Assembly: GCA_900320025.1 (NCBI GenBank) | Contig: ONQW01000005.1 | Coordinates: 23,317-65,460, forward strand | Reading direction: 5' to 3' | DNA length: 42,144 nucleotides | Source: an uncultured Lachnospiraceae bacterium | Lineage (GTDB): Bacteria > Bacillota > Clostridia > Lachnospirales > Lachnospiraceae | Shown here: one piece after another, positions 8,049 to 16,636 of the stretch | Layout of the letters: every line of letters starts with the position of its first letter | Numbering within the stretch: the first letter of the stretch is position 1 | Made by a program: the position numbers and the translations under genes | Notes under the pieces: model-generated | Told to the model about the DNA's origin: nothing | What the model saw: the letters and a program-made list of their open reading frames with translations, nothing else | The model's database searches: none

Positions 8049-10094
8049 ATGGCAAAAGCAGGGAATCGAACCCAGGGATCGGAGAAAACAGGCGCTGCGG
8101 CGGGCAGAGCGCAGAAATCCGTTAAAAAGCAGCCGGTTCAGACAGCTGCGACGAAGCAGAAACCAGAGGAGGCCTCAAAGCCGCAGGAGCCGGAGAAGGT
8201 TTTTGTCTCTGATGTGGACTGCTACCTCTTCGGGCAGGGCACACACTACGATATCTACAAGAAGCTTGGCGCACATCCTTCCATGGAGGACGGCAGACGG
8301 GGCACGTTCTTTGCGGTCTGGGCGCCGGATGCGCGTGCCGTCTATGTGATCGGCACCTTCAACGGCTGGAATGAGACGGCCAATCCCATGAAGGAGGTCG
8401 GAAACGGCGAGGGTATCTGGACCTGCTTCATTCCGGATGTGGGGACCGGTGAGCTGTACAAGTACCTGATCTGGGGACCGGACAATGAGAAGCTGTACAA
8501 GGCGGATCCGTACGCCAATGAGGCGGAGCTGCGGCCTGGCACAGCGTCAAAGACCACGGATCTGTCCGGCTTTGCCTGGACTGACAGCGCATGGCTTGCA
8601 AAGCGCGCCGCCTCGAATCCGAATCACAATCCGATGTTTATCTATGAATGCCACATCGGGTCATGGATGAAGCATCCGGATGGAACGGCCGATGGATTCT
8701 ATACCTACCGTGAGTTCGCGGACCGGCTGGTGGAATATCTGAAAAAGATGAAATTCACCCATGTGGAGCTCATGGGGATTCTGGAGCATCCGCTGGATGC
8801 CTCCTGGGGCTACCAGGTCACCGGATACTATGCGCCGACCTCCCGATACGGGGAGCCAAAAGATTTTATGTATCTTGTGAACAAGCTTCACGCGAATCAC
8901 ATCGGCGTGATTCTTGACTGGGTCCCGGCGCATTTCTGCCCGGACGCGCACGGCCTTGCCTGCTTCGACGGGCGCTGCATCTACGAGGATCCGGATCCGC
9001 GCCGCGGCGAGCATCCGGACTGGGGCACCAAGATTTTCAATCTCGGCAAGCCGGAGGTCAAGAATTTCCTGATCGCGAACGTCCTCTACTGGATCCGGGA
9101 GTATCATATCGACGGAATCCGTGTGGATGCGGTCGCCTCCATGCTGTATCTTGACTACGGTAAGAAGGACGGGCAGTGGCTGCCGAATCAGTATGGCGGC
9201 AACAAGAACCTGGATGCCATCGTTTTCTTCCAGCACATGAATTCGGTGGTGCGCGGCTCCTATCCCGGCTTTGTGACCATCGCGGAGGAATCCACCGCGT
9301 GGCCGAACGTCACCGGAGAGATCGGGACCGGATCCCTCGGCTTCACCTTCAAGTGGAATATGGGCTGGATGCATGATTTCTGCGAGTATATGAAGCTCGA
9401 TCCGATCATGCGGCGCGGCTCTCATTATTCCCTCACCTTTGCGATGAGCTACAACAACTCGGAGAATTATATTCTTCCGCTGTCCCACGACGAGGTGGTG
9501 CATCTCAAGTGCTCGATGGTGGAGAAGATGCCGGGGTATCAGGTGGACAAGTATTCCAATCTCCGTCTGGGTTACACCTACATGCTCGGCCACGCCGGGA
9601 AGAAGCTGCTGTTCATGGGGCAGGAGTTCGGCCAGGAGCGCGAGTGGAGCGAGGCGAGAGAGCTTGACTGGTATCTCCTCGAGAATCCGCTGAATGCGGG
9701 CATGGAGAAATATGTCGGGAAACTGCTCGAGATATACAACAAGTATCCCTGCATGTATGAGATCGACAACGACTGGGCCGGCTTCGAGTGGATCAACGCG
9801 GATGACCGCGACCGCAGTATCTACTCTTTCTACCGCCGCTGCCCGCAGGATGACCGCTGCGTCATGTTCATTCTGAATATGACGCCGGTGGAATATCCGG
9901 ATTACCGCGTCGGCGCGCCGAAGCTGACAAAATACAGGCTGCTGCTGAACAGTGCGATGACGGAGTACGGCGCGCCGAAGGACAGCAGAGTTCCGTCGGT
10001 CATCACGGCGCAGAAGGGGCAGTGCGACTATAAAGACCAGTACCTCAAGTTCGACCTGCCGGCTTACGGCGCGATTGTTCTGGAATTTGCATGA
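8049..10094 (+). CDS. glgB: 1,4-alpha-glucan branching enzyme GlgB
   Basis: Introduces alpha-1,6 branches into glycogen; GH13 family. An N-terminal CBM48-like domain (VWAPDARAVYVIGTFNGW) precedes the TIM barrel. Visible catalytic motifs are DGIRVDAV with nucleophile D360, AEES around 412-415, and HDE at 480-482. I start at ATG 8049 (GGGGAGG about 12 bases upstream), giving 681 aa. An upstream ATG at 7953 would add 32 residues of basic, non-conserved sequence. The first 50 residues are a Lys/Gln/Ala-rich extension not usual for the family. No other glycogen genes are in the window, so this glgB stands alone between the split AAA-like gene and pseB. Confidence 0.96.
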   Translation: MAKAGNRTQGSEKTGAAAGRAQKSVKKQPVQTAATKQKPEEASKPQEPEKVFVSDVDCYLFGQGTHYDIYKKLGAHPSMEDGRRGTFFAVWAPDARAVYVIGTFNGWNETANPMKEVGNGEGIWTCFIPDVGTGELYKYLIWGPDNEKLYKADPYANEAELRPGTASKTTDLSGFAWTDSAWLAKRAASNPNHNPMFIYECHIGSWMKHPDGTADGFYTYREFADRLVEYLKKMKFTHVELMGILEHPLDASWGYQVTGYYAPTSRYGEPKDFMYLVNKLHANHIGVILDWVPAHFCPDAHGLACFDGRCIYEDPDPRRGEHPDWGTKIFNLGKPEVKNFLIANVLYWIREYHIDGIRVDAVASMLYLDYGKKDGQWLPNQYGGNKNLDAIVFFQHMNSVVRGSYPGFVTIAEESTAWPNVTGEIGTGSLGFTFKWNMGWMHDFCEYMKLDPIMRRGSHYSLTFAMSYNNSENYILPLSHDEVVHLKCSMVEKMPGYQVDKYSNLRLGYTYMLGHAGKKLLFMGQEFGQEREWSEARELDWYLLENPLNAGMEKYVGKLLEIYNKYPCMYEIDNDWAGFEWINADDRDRSIYSFYRRCPQDDRCVMFILNMTPVEYPDYRVGAPKLTKYRLLLNSAMTEYGAPKDSRVPSVITAQKGQCDYKDQYLKFDLPAYGAIVLEFA

Positions 10095-10103
10095 CGCGCC
10101 CCG

Positions 10104-10151
10104 GAACCATCCTCCCGGGATTCGCGAAGCGAATGCGGGCAGGGATGGTTC
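10104..10151 (+). other. Stem-loop after glgB
   Basis: Outer arms GAACCATC/GATGGTTC (10104-10111 and 10144-10151) enclose CCCGG/GCGGG and an inner ATTCGC-gaa-GCGAAT stem. It sits between glgB and pseB with no T-run after it. It is a likely mRNA 3'-end structure or another intergenic palindrome of the type common in this window. Confidence 0.6.
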
Positions 10152-10188
10152 TGAACAGTCACCAAAATAACATTCCTTTGGAGGATTT

Positions 10189-11205
10189 ATGGCAAATATC
10201 ATTGACGGCAAAACAATCCTGATCACCGGTGGGACCGGTTCCTTTGGCAAATGCTTTTCCAGGTACGTTTTGACGCACTATCATCCGAAGAAGATCATCA
10301 TCTATTCCCGGGATGAATTCAAACAGTTCGTCATGGGCAACGATCCCTTCTTCAGAGAGCACGCGGAGCAGATGCGCTATTTTATCGGCGATGTGCGCGA
10401 CCGGGAAAGACTGACGAGGGCACTGCGCGGCGGTGTGGACTATGTCATCCACGCGGCGGCGCTCAAGCAGGTTCCCGCCTGTGAATACAACCCCGCTGAG
10501 GCGATCAAGACCAATATCAACGGTGCGATGAATGTCATCGACGCCTGCCTCGACACGGAGGTATCCCGGGTTGTGGCGCTGTCGACGGACAAGGCGGTCA
10601 ATCCGGTGAACCTGTACGGCGGCACCAAGCTGGTATCGGACAAGCTGTTCATCGCGGCCAACGCCTATGCAGGCACGAGAGATATCGCGTTCTCCATCGT
10701 GCGGTATGGCAATGTGGCGGGCAGCCGCGGCTCCGTCATCCCCTTCTTCCACAGCCTGATTGAAAAGGGAGAGACGACGCTTCCGATCACAGACTACCGG
10801 ATGACCCGCTTCTGGATCAGCTTGGAGCAGGGCGTGGAGCTTGTGATCAAGGCGCTTGGCGAGGCCCATGGCGGAGAGACCTTCATCAGCAAAATTCCAA
10901 GTTTCTATGTCAAGGATCTGGCCGAGGCCATGCTCCCCGGCTGCAGGACGATTGAGACAGGCATTCGTCCCGGCGAGAAGCTGCATGAAATCATGGTCAC
11001 CACAGAGGATGCGCCGCAGACGCTGGAGTACGAAAATCATTTTGTGGTGTATCCGCAGATCACCTACAATGACCGGCAGGTGCGCGATCTGAGCGGCAGT
11101 CCGGTGCAGGACGGATTCTCCTATTCGTCCGGGACCAACACACAGTGGCTCTCGGTGGATGACATCCGGAAGCGGCTGGAGAACTTCGATTACGAGGAAG
11201 ATTGA
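10189..11205 (+). CDS. pseB: UDP-GlcNAc 4,6-dehydratase (inverting), PseB
   Basis: First step of pseudaminic acid synthesis: C4 oxidation, C6 dehydration and C5 epimerisation of UDP-GlcNAc; NADP-dependent extended SDR. The nucleotide-binding GGTGSFG is at residues 14-20. STDKAVNPVNLYGGTK gives the D134/K135 and Y143 active-site pattern of inverting 4,6-dehydratases. AALKQVPACEYNP and RYGNVAGSRGSV are family signatures. GGAGG at 10180-10184 precedes ATG 10189. The 338-aa length is typical. A strong stem-loop follows immediately, then pseC. Confidence 0.96.
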   Translation: MANIIDGKTILITGGTGSFGKCFSRYVLTHYHPKKIIIYSRDEFKQFVMGNDPFFREHAEQMRYFIGDVRDRERLTRALRGGVDYVIHAAALKQVPACEYNPAEAIKTNINGAMNVIDACLDTEVSRVVALSTDKAVNPVNLYGGTKLVSDKLFIAANAYAGTRDIAFSIVRYGNVAGSRGSVIPFFHSLIEKGETTLPITDYRMTRFWISLEQGVELVIKALGEAHGGETFISKIPSFYVKDLAEAMLPGCRTIETGIRPGEKLHEIMVTTEDAPQTLEYENHFVVYPQITYNDRQVRDLSGSPVQDGFSYSSGTNTQWLSVDDIRKRLENFDYEED

Positions 11206-11211
11206 CGCGGG

Positions 11212-11249
11212 AATGCGGCATCCGGTGCGTCGGCACCGGGTGCCGCATT
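11212..11249 (+). other. 16-bp GC-rich stem-loop after pseB
   Basis: Arms AATGCGGCA/TGCCGCATT, then CCGGTG/CACCGG with one T-G pair between them, close on a 6-base loop. No T-run follows. It lies seven bases after the pseB stop and next to a dispersed repeat copy (11273-11350). It may tune the pseB:pseC mRNA ratio or be part of the repeat. Confidence 0.7.
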
Positions 11250-11272
11250 CGGCAAAACGCTCGCCACTTTCA

Positions 11273-11350
11273 GACTGACACTGGTGCCGGCAGCATCCAT
11301 GATCCGAACCGGGAGAGGCCAATTCGGGTGTTTCTTCCGCGGGTGAGGCG
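11273..11350 (+). repeat. Dispersed palindromic element, copy 1
   Basis: Matches the copy at 15558-15630 over about 75 bp with scattered substitutions: shared blocks are ACTGACA, GGTGCCG, ATTCGGG, GTTTCT and CCGCGGGTG. The core folds as a GGGAGA...TTTCTTCC-type hairpin with the loop at ATTCGGG. It occupies the gap just before the pseC ribosome site. Confidence 0.75.
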
Positions 11351-11375
11351 AAGAACGCGGCACGGAGGGATAAAA

Positions 11376-12575
11376 ATGGGCAGAGAAATTCCGGCGATTC
11401 TGGGCGGTGCACCGGTCCGCCAGACAAAGCTTCATTATGCACATCAATATATTGACCAGGCGGATATCGATGCCGTGGAGAAAGTGCTCCGCAGCGACTG
11501 GCTGACCTGCGGACCGGCCATTGAAGCCTGCGAGAAGAAGCTCTGCGCAGTGACTGGAGCAAAATATGCGGTGCTCTGCTCCAATGACACGGCGGCGCTG
11601 ACCATCGCCTGCCATGCGGCAGGCGTCGGACCGGGCGATGAGATCATCACCACGCCGATTACCTTTGCGGCCTCTGCAAACTGCGCCTTATACCTCGGGG
11701 GAAGGCCTGTTTTTGCCGATATTGATGAGGAGACCTATAACCTGGACCCGGCGGAGGTGGAGAAGAAGATCACGCCGCATACGAAAGCGGTGGTGGCCGT
11801 CTCCTATACCGGGCAGTCGGTGGACCATGACCGGTTTCTTGCACTGAAGAAAAAATATGGGTTCGTCTACATCGAGGATGCGGCGCATGCCATCGGAACC
11901 CGGTACAACGGACGGCCGACGGGCAGCATCGCGGACATGACCTGTCTGTCCTTTCATCCGGTCAAGACCATCTGCGGCGGAGAGGGCGGCGCGGTGCTCA
12001 CGGACAATGAAACGTATTACCGGAAGCTCCTGTACCTCCGCTCGCACGGGATCACCCGCGACCGCACGCTGATGGAGCATCCGGACGGCGGCCCCTGGTA
12101 TTATGAGCAGATCGATCTCTCGGAGAATTACCGCATGACGGAGATGCAGGCTGCACTCATCGGAAGTCAGCTCGACAAGCTGCCGGATTTTGCGGCGCGC
12201 AGAAAGCTGCTGAAGAGGCGGTACGATGAGGCGTTTGCGGAGATTCCGCAGGTGACAGTACAGAAGGAGATCCCGCAGTCCGACTCTGTGCGCCATCTCT
12301 ATATTCTCCGGCTCCGGCCGGAGACCCTGCTGATCGACCGCAGGGGATTCTTTGAGGCGATGGCGGCGGAAAATATTCTCTGCAACGTCCATTATATTCC
12401 GGTGTACTGGTTCCCGTACTACGAGAAGCTGGGGTACCGGCGCGGGACATGTCCGAAGGCGGAGAAGCTGTATGAGGAGATGATCACGATTCCGTTCTAT
12501 TATGCGATGACGGATCAGGACCAGGAGGATGTGATTCACGCGGTGCGGAAGCTGTGTGCGTACTACGCGAAGTGA
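11376..12575 (+). CDS. pseC: PseC-type UDP-4-keto-6-deoxy-sugar aminotransferase
   Basis: PLP-dependent DegT/DnrJ/EryC1 aminotransferase that puts the 4-amino group on the PseB product using glutamate. LHYAHQYIDQADIDAV, CSNDTAAL, EDAAHAIG and FHPVKTICGGEGG are in family order, with the Schiff-base lysine K197. GGAGGG (11364-11369) precedes ATG 11376, giving 399 aa. The frame opens earlier at 11202, but that part is repeat-derived non-coding sequence. It pairs with pseB upstream. A terminator follows at 12633-12692, so pseB-pseC form one unit. Confidence 0.95.
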   Translation: MGREIPAILGGAPVRQTKLHYAHQYIDQADIDAVEKVLRSDWLTCGPAIEACEKKLCAVTGAKYAVLCSNDTAALTIACHAAGVGPGDEIITTPITFAASANCALYLGGRPVFADIDEETYNLDPAEVEKKITPHTKAVVAVSYTGQSVDHDRFLALKKKYGFVYIEDAAHAIGTRYNGRPTGSIADMTCLSFHPVKTICGGEGGAVLTDNETYYRKLLYLRSHGITRDRTLMEHPDGGPWYYEQIDLSENYRMTEMQAALIGSQLDKLPDFAARRKLLKRRYDEAFAEIPQVTVQKEIPQSDSVRHLYILRLRPETLLIDRRGFFEAMAAENILCNVHYIPVYWFPYYEKLGYRRGTCPKAEKLYEEMITIPFYYAMTDQDQEDVIHAVRKLCAYYAK

Positions 12576-12632
12576 AGGCGGTGCGGGAATGACGGGTGCG
12601 GAAGCGGTGCAGGGAATCCTGTACAGTATTGT

Positions 12633-12692
12633 GCGGAATCCGGGATGGCTTCGTGCGGCGTTCAGCACAGTCCTGCCCGGATCCGCGCTTTT
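12633..12692 (+). terminator. Terminator between pseC and the antiporter gene
   Basis: Arms GCGGAATCCGGG (12633-12644) and CCCGGATCCGC (12676-12686) pair with one bulge, with an internal GTGC/GCAC stem in the loop. They are followed by GCTTTTC, a short T-run. Confidence 0.55.
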
Positions 12693-12712
12693 CATATGAG
12701 AGTGTGAAGTGT

Positions 12713-12756
12713 AAAATCTCCCTTAACAGCGTTTCAAACTGTCAAAGGGGGATTTT
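12713..12756 (+). promoter_or_regulatory. Hairpin that hides the ribosome site of the NhaC-type gene
   Basis: Left arm AAAATCTCCCTTAACAG (12713-12729) pairs with the right arm 12739-12756 (CTGTC, AAAGGGGG, ATTTT) with one mismatch and a small bulge. The Shine-Dalgarno AAAGGGGG (12744-12751) is inside the stem, and ATG 12760 lies four bases beyond. This suggests translation control by an RNA switch, thermosensor or trans-acting factor. I do not recognise a known riboswitch class. The upstream TAAAAT (12712-12717) could be a -10 box, in which case transcription would start inside this element. Confidence 0.6.
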
Positions 12757-12759
12757 ATT

Positions 12760-14322
12760 ATGGTTTCAGGCACAGTCTGGTCACTGCTTCCGCCGATCAT
12801 CGCCATCGCGCTCGCACTGATCACGAAGGAGGTCTATCTGTCTCTGTTCTGCGGCATCGCCATCGGCGCGTTCATGGTGGCGGGGCCGCATCCGTGGCTG
12901 GCGTTTACCACGCTGTTCGGTACCATGGCGGACAGCGTGGATCTCAACATCATCATCTTTGATGTGCTGCTCGGCATGATCATCGTCCTGATGAGCAAGT
13001 GCGGCGGGACGGCCGCCTACGGGCGCTGGGCCACGAAGCATCTGAAATCCAGGAAGCAGGCGCTGGCCGCGACGGCCGGACTCGGCGTGCTGATTTTTGT
13101 CGACGATTATTTCAACTGTCTGACGGTTGGCACGGTGATGCGCCCGGTGACGGACAAATACAAGGTGTCGCGGGCGAAGCTCGCCTATGTCATTGATGCG
13201 ACGGCGGCGCCGGTCTGCATTATCGCACCGATCTCCAGCTGGGCCGCTGCCGTCAATTCCTATGTGCCGGAGGGCGGCCCGATGAACGGATTCCAGCTCT
13301 TCCTGCACACCATTCCCTATAATCTCTACGCTCTGCTGACACTCTACATGATCTTCTTTATCACCTGGCGCGGCATTGATTTCGGACTCATGGCAAAACA
13401 CGAGCGGAATGCGGCAAAGGGAGATCTCTTCACCTCCGGCGGGGAGGAATTCCGGGAGATGGCCAGTGCCGATCAGAAAGCGCTGGACTCTGGCCGCGGG
13501 CATGTCTGTGACCTGATTCTGCCGATGCTGGTCATGATCGGCGCAGCGGTCGGCGCGATGATCTACACCGGCTTCCTTGGAGGAGCGGACAATGTGGTGG
13601 CCGCGTTTGCCGGCTGCGACGCGGAAATCTCTCTGATCTTTTCCACGATGGTCACGATTCTGTTCTGCGCCGTGCTGTATCTTCCGAGAAGAGTGATTTC
13701 ATTCCGCGACTTCATGGGCGCCCTGCCGGAGGGCGCGAAGATGATGATCCCGGCGGTACTCATCCTCACGCTCGCCTGGACGCTGAAGGGTGTGAGCGAC
13801 CAGCTCGGCATCGGAGATTTTGTCACGGCAAACTTAAATCTTTCCTCCGGCGTGGTGTACCTGGTGCCGCTGATTCTGTTTGTCGCCGCGGTCTTTATCT
13901 CGTTCTCGACCGGTACGTCGTGGGGAACCTTTTCCATTCTGGTGCCGATCGTGGTTTCCATGTTCCACAACGATGCCAGCAGCCTGATGGTGATCTCTGT
14001 TTCCGCCGTTCTGGCCGGAGCCGTCTGCGGCGATCATATCAGCCCGATTTCGGACACCACGATCATGGCCTCGGCAGGCGCGCAGTGCAATCATATCAAT
14101 CATGTGCAGACACAGATGCAGTACGCATTTCCGGTGATGGCGGTCTGTGCTGTGGGATATGTTCTCTCCGCGCTGATCCAGAGCTGGTGGATCTCGCTGG
14201 CTGTGTGCATCGTGCTGCTCACCCTGATCCTGCTGGCGATCAGCAGGCGTGCGGGGAGGCACAGCGGCGGAGAAGAGGTTCCGGAGATCATCCGACATCT
14301 CGATGGGGAACAGAAGGCCTGA
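12760..14322 (+). CDS. NhaC family Na+/H+ antiporter-type transporter
   Basis: Integral membrane protein of 520 aa with about eleven hydrophobic segments, related to NhaC-type antiporters. Signatures seen: VDDYFNCLTVGTVMRPVTDKY, SSWAA, FSTGTSWGTFSILVPI and CGDHISPISDTTIMASAG. Substrate is inferred: Na+/H+ exchange is usual, but some members exchange organic acids. It starts at ATG 12760, whose ribosome site is buried in the 12713-12756 hairpin. It is followed at 19 bp by a secreted peptidase, probably co-transcribed. Its place between pseC and the rest of the pse genes suggests a later insertion. Confidence 0.9.
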   Translation: MVSGTVWSLLPPIIAIALALITKEVYLSLFCGIAIGAFMVAGPHPWLAFTTLFGTMADSVDLNIIIFDVLLGMIIVLMSKCGGTAAYGRWATKHLKSRKQALAATAGLGVLIFVDDYFNCLTVGTVMRPVTDKYKVSRAKLAYVIDATAAPVCIIAPISSWAAAVNSYVPEGGPMNGFQLFLHTIPYNLYALLTLYMIFFITWRGIDFGLMAKHERNAAKGDLFTSGGEEFREMASADQKALDSGRGHVCDLILPMLVMIGAAVGAMIYTGFLGGADNVVAAFAGCDAEISLIFSTMVTILFCAVLYLPRRVISFRDFMGALPEGAKMMIPAVLILTLAWTLKGVSDQLGIGDFVTANLNLSSGVVYLVPLILFVAAVFISFSTGTSWGTFSILVPIVVSMFHNDASSLMVISVSAVLAGAVCGDHISPISDTTIMASAGAQCNHINHVQTQMQYAFPVMAVCAVGYVLSALIQSWWISLAVCIVLLTLILLAISRRAGRHSGGEEVPEIIRHLDGEQKA

Positions 14323-14341
14323 GGGTATCTGACAGAGAAGT

Positions 14342-15418
14342 ATGAAGAAAAATCCGCTCATTCGGACGGCAGCTGCTGTCCTGCTCTTTTCAACTGCATA
14401 CTGGAGCATCTGGCTGGGGCAGCGGAATTCTGTCAGCGCGGCAGAATCAGAGCCTTCTGCGGCAGTCATGGCGGCAGCAGGGCTGGAAAAGTCTGATGCG
14501 GAGGACAAATCCACAGCATCTGCGGCGGAATCTACAGTTTCTGCGGCTGTCTCCGGCGCGGAGAAAACACAGCCGGAGGCGGCGTCGGGAGAGACGGCAT
14601 CCTCTCCGGAGGAGACGGAGCAGGAAGCATCCATCCCGGTTTCCGGGGAGACGGAAGAGGAATCAGGAGAGGAAGGACAGACGGATGCATCCGGCAGCAG
14701 AACGGCGGCCGGAGAAAATAATCATGCCGGCGATTCCGGGAATGGGGCGGTGACGCGGCGGGAAATCCTGTCAGAATATGACTGGCTGGCGGAGCATGCC
14801 GATCTCTTCTCGGACGGGAAGGTGGACATGGCGGGGGACAATCCGGACCTGATTCACTTCATGTTTACGTATGCGAAGGGAGAGTATGAGATCCCGGCGG
14901 ATCAGAAGTTTACGGAAGAGGAGACAGCGGAAGCGGTTCCGGCGCTTTATCAGTGGGACGGCCGCTGGGGCTATGATCCGTATGGAGACAGCGTGATCGG
15001 ACTCTCCGGCTGCGGACCGACGGCACTTTCCATGGTCGCCGCGGGCCTGACCGGAAATGCGTCTTACACGCCGGCCTATGTGGCGGATTATGCACAGCAG
15101 AATGGCTGGTATGTGAATGGAACAGGGACCAGCTGGGCGCTGATCACCCGCGGTGCCGGAGATTTTGGCCTGTCCGTGCGCGAGGTGGGAAAGGACGAGC
15201 GGGCGGTGCTGCGCGAACTGGATGAGGGCCACCCGGTCATCCTAAGCCTGGGACCGGGCATGTTTACCAACACCGGCCATTATCTTGTTCTGACGGAGGA
15301 GACAGACGGCCTGATCCGGATTCATGATCCCAACAGCCGGCAGTTCACCGGCGGGCTGTGGAAGTTCGATACGCTCTCTCCGATGATCCGGAATATATGG
15401 GCATTTTCGCGGCAGTGA
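14342..15418 (+). CDS. Secreted C39-like cysteine peptidase family protein
   Basis: 358 aa. The N-terminal signal sequence (KK, then a hydrophobic run, cleavage probably near SVSAA, residues 31-35) is followed by a Ser/Glu/Ala/Thr-rich linker to about residue 135. The catalytic domain follows: YQWDGRWGYDPYG, GLSGCGPTALSMV with C224, and NTGHYLVL with H313, the papain-like C39_2 pattern. It is exported and perhaps cell-wall-associated through the linker; the substrate is unknown. GAGAAG lies close to the ATG. It is 19 bp from the antiporter gene, so probably the same mRNA. The last codons (WAFSRQ) and the stop lie inside a repeat unit that recurs 65 bp downstream, so the C-terminus seems partly built from an intergenic repeat. 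Confidence 0.85.
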   Translation: MKKNPLIRTAAAVLLFSTAYWSIWLGQRNSVSAAESEPSAAVMAAAGLEKSDAEDKSTASAAESTVSAAVSGAEKTQPEAASGETASSPEETEQEASIPVSGETEEESGEEGQTDASGSRTAAGENNHAGDSGNGAVTRREILSEYDWLAEHADLFSDGKVDMAGDNPDLIHFMFTYAKGEYEIPADQKFTEEETAEAVPALYQWDGRWGYDPYGDSVIGLSGCGPTALSMVAAGLTGNASYTPAYVADYAQQNGWYVNGTGTSWALITRGAGDFGLSVREVGKDERAVLRELDEGHPVILSLGPGMFTNTGHYLVLTEETDGLIRIHDPNSRQFTGGLWKFDTLSPMIRNIWAFSRQ

Positions 15419-15692
15419 AGGGTTTGAAAGGAGCCGCAGGATCTCTGTGGAGATGAAGAATCCGGGCATTCTCGCGGTGGTGAAGGGTTTGAAGGTGGCG
15501 TTGATTCGTCGCCGTCATCTCGTGCCCGAACTGGATGATAAGCGGTCGCCTTCATAAACTGACATTGGTGCCGCTGGCGCCAATGTCCCGATCCGGAAGA
15601 AACCCATTCGGGCGTTTCTCCCGCGGGTGCTGGCGGCACCAATGTCCCGATCCGGGGAAAGCTCATTCGGGCGTTTCTCCCGCGGGTGCCGC
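15399..15692 (+). repeat. Cluster of dispersed repeats, copies 2 and 3 of the palindromic element
   Basis: Fills the gap between the convergent peptidase and LOG genes. First, two direct units of GGGCATT-T/C-TCGCGG-x-GTGAAGGGTTTGAA (15399-15429 and 15464-15495). Then a GTCATCTCGTG...GATGATAAGCGGTCGCCTTCATAAAC block, also found inverted near 31245-31335. Then two tandem 59-bp units (15581 and 15640) with core CCAATGTCCCGATCCGG, CATTCGGGCGTTTCT and CCCGCGGGTGC. The cores fold as hairpins. I see no gene here. Confidence 0.8.
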
Positions 15693-15725
15693 TGGTATGG
15701 GGCATGAATCTTACCGGTAAAAATA

Positions 15726-16280
15726 TTACGGAAGAAGCTGATCCAGCTCACGGACGGCAGAGATATAAGAGATGCTGTCTGCTGTCTCCGCGTCGAGAAA
15801 GCCGGACCGGACCATGACGGCAAGCATCCGGCGGAGCGGCTCGTAGAAGCCCTGCCAGTTGACCAGGATGATGGGCTTGCTCCGGGCTGCATGGACCGGG
15901 TCAGAGAAATGACGCAGCTTGACGGCAGAGATGGAGTCCGCAATCTCCTCGAGCGTGCCGCTGCCGCCTGGCAGGGCAATGTAGGCATCTGCCCGGTCCA
16001 CAAGAATCTTTTTCCGCTCCGTCATATCCCGCGTGACAATCAGTTCATCGATTCCCTCGTGCTGCGCGACGGCATCCACAAACATCTGCGGCTCGACACC
16101 GGTGACATGGCCGCCGGCGCGGAGAGCGGCATCCGCCAGGATGCCCATCAGACCGATTTTGCTGCCTCCGTAGATCAGGTGATGACCATGGCTTCCGATC
16201 CAGGTGCCGAGCTGTTCTGTGATTTTCTGGAAGGAAGGATCATTTCCCTCCGAAGCGCCGAGATAGACAGTAATGTTCAT
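15726..16280 (-). CDS. LOG family protein (TIGR00730, nucleoside 5'-monophosphate phosphoribohydrolase type)
   Basis: 184 aa on the minus strand with Rossmann-type fold: MNITVYLGASEGNDPSF at the start, YGGSKIGLMGILADAAL, and the hallmark PGGSGTLEE. LOG family enzymes release the base from nucleoside monophosphates (cytokinin riboside 5'-monophosphate in plants); the bacterial physiological substrate is usually unknown. The common YGGGxxGLMG motif reads YGGSKIGLMG here, a Gly to Ser change. Start at ATG 16280 with AAAGGA upstream; the frame extends further but without conserved residues. It is opposite in strand to all neighbouring genes and separates the two halves of the pse locus. Confidence 0.9.
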   Translation of the reverse strand: MNITVYLGASEGNDPSFQKITEQLGTWIGSHGHHLIYGGSKIGLMGILADAALRAGGHVTGVEPQMFVDAVAQHEGIDELIVTRDMTERKKILVDRADAYIALPGGSGTLEEIADSISAVKLRHFSDPVHAARSKPIILVNWQGFYEPLRRMLAVMVRSGFLDAETADSISYISAVRELDQLLP

Positions 16281-16481
16281 AAACAAAATCCTTTCGCTGT
16301 GGCATGTCCGGGATGTTCCGCTTTTCCCGCTTTTCTTTCTCAGATCGGTGATGCACTTCGACGATACACTTCGGTGAAGCACTGACTTCTCCGGTGGTCT
16401 GAATTGTTATCCACATGTATGATATTCCCGGAAGAGAACCCGGTAAATACAGGTAGCGCAGATATTCATTATTCTTCCAAA

Positions 16482-16636
16482 AACGGGGCAGGAAAACAAA
16501 GCCTGGTCAGGCAAGCAGGGCGTATAAGCCTGGTCAGAAAAGCAGAGTGGTACAAAACCGGTCAGGAAAGCAAAATGGTTAAACCGGGTCAGGAAAGCAG
16601 AATGGTACAAAACCGGCCAGGAAAGCAGGGTGGCGC
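16482..16636 (+). repeat. Imperfect tandem repeat array, five to six units of 26-29 bp
   Basis: Units begin at 16502, 16529, 16558, 16584 and 16613, with a decayed unit before them. Consensus is CCGGTCAGGAAAGCAGAATGG followed by TACAAAA. It lies in the roughly 470-bp gap between the LOG gene and the ATP-grasp gene, about 120 bp before the latter. Unit lengths are not multiples of three, so it is unlikely to code, although one frame stays open through it. A -10-like TATGAT near 16421 could place the array in the leader of the ATP-grasp mRNA. Confidence 0.85.

Noticed and set aside
8661..10250. 529-codon minus-strand frame over glgB
   Set aside because: Arg/His/Leu-rich antisense shadow; glgB motifs on the plus strand are unambiguous.
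16482..16636. CRISPR array
   Set aside because: Units adjoin each other with no unique spacers, unit lengths vary from 26 to 29 bp, and no cas genes are present.
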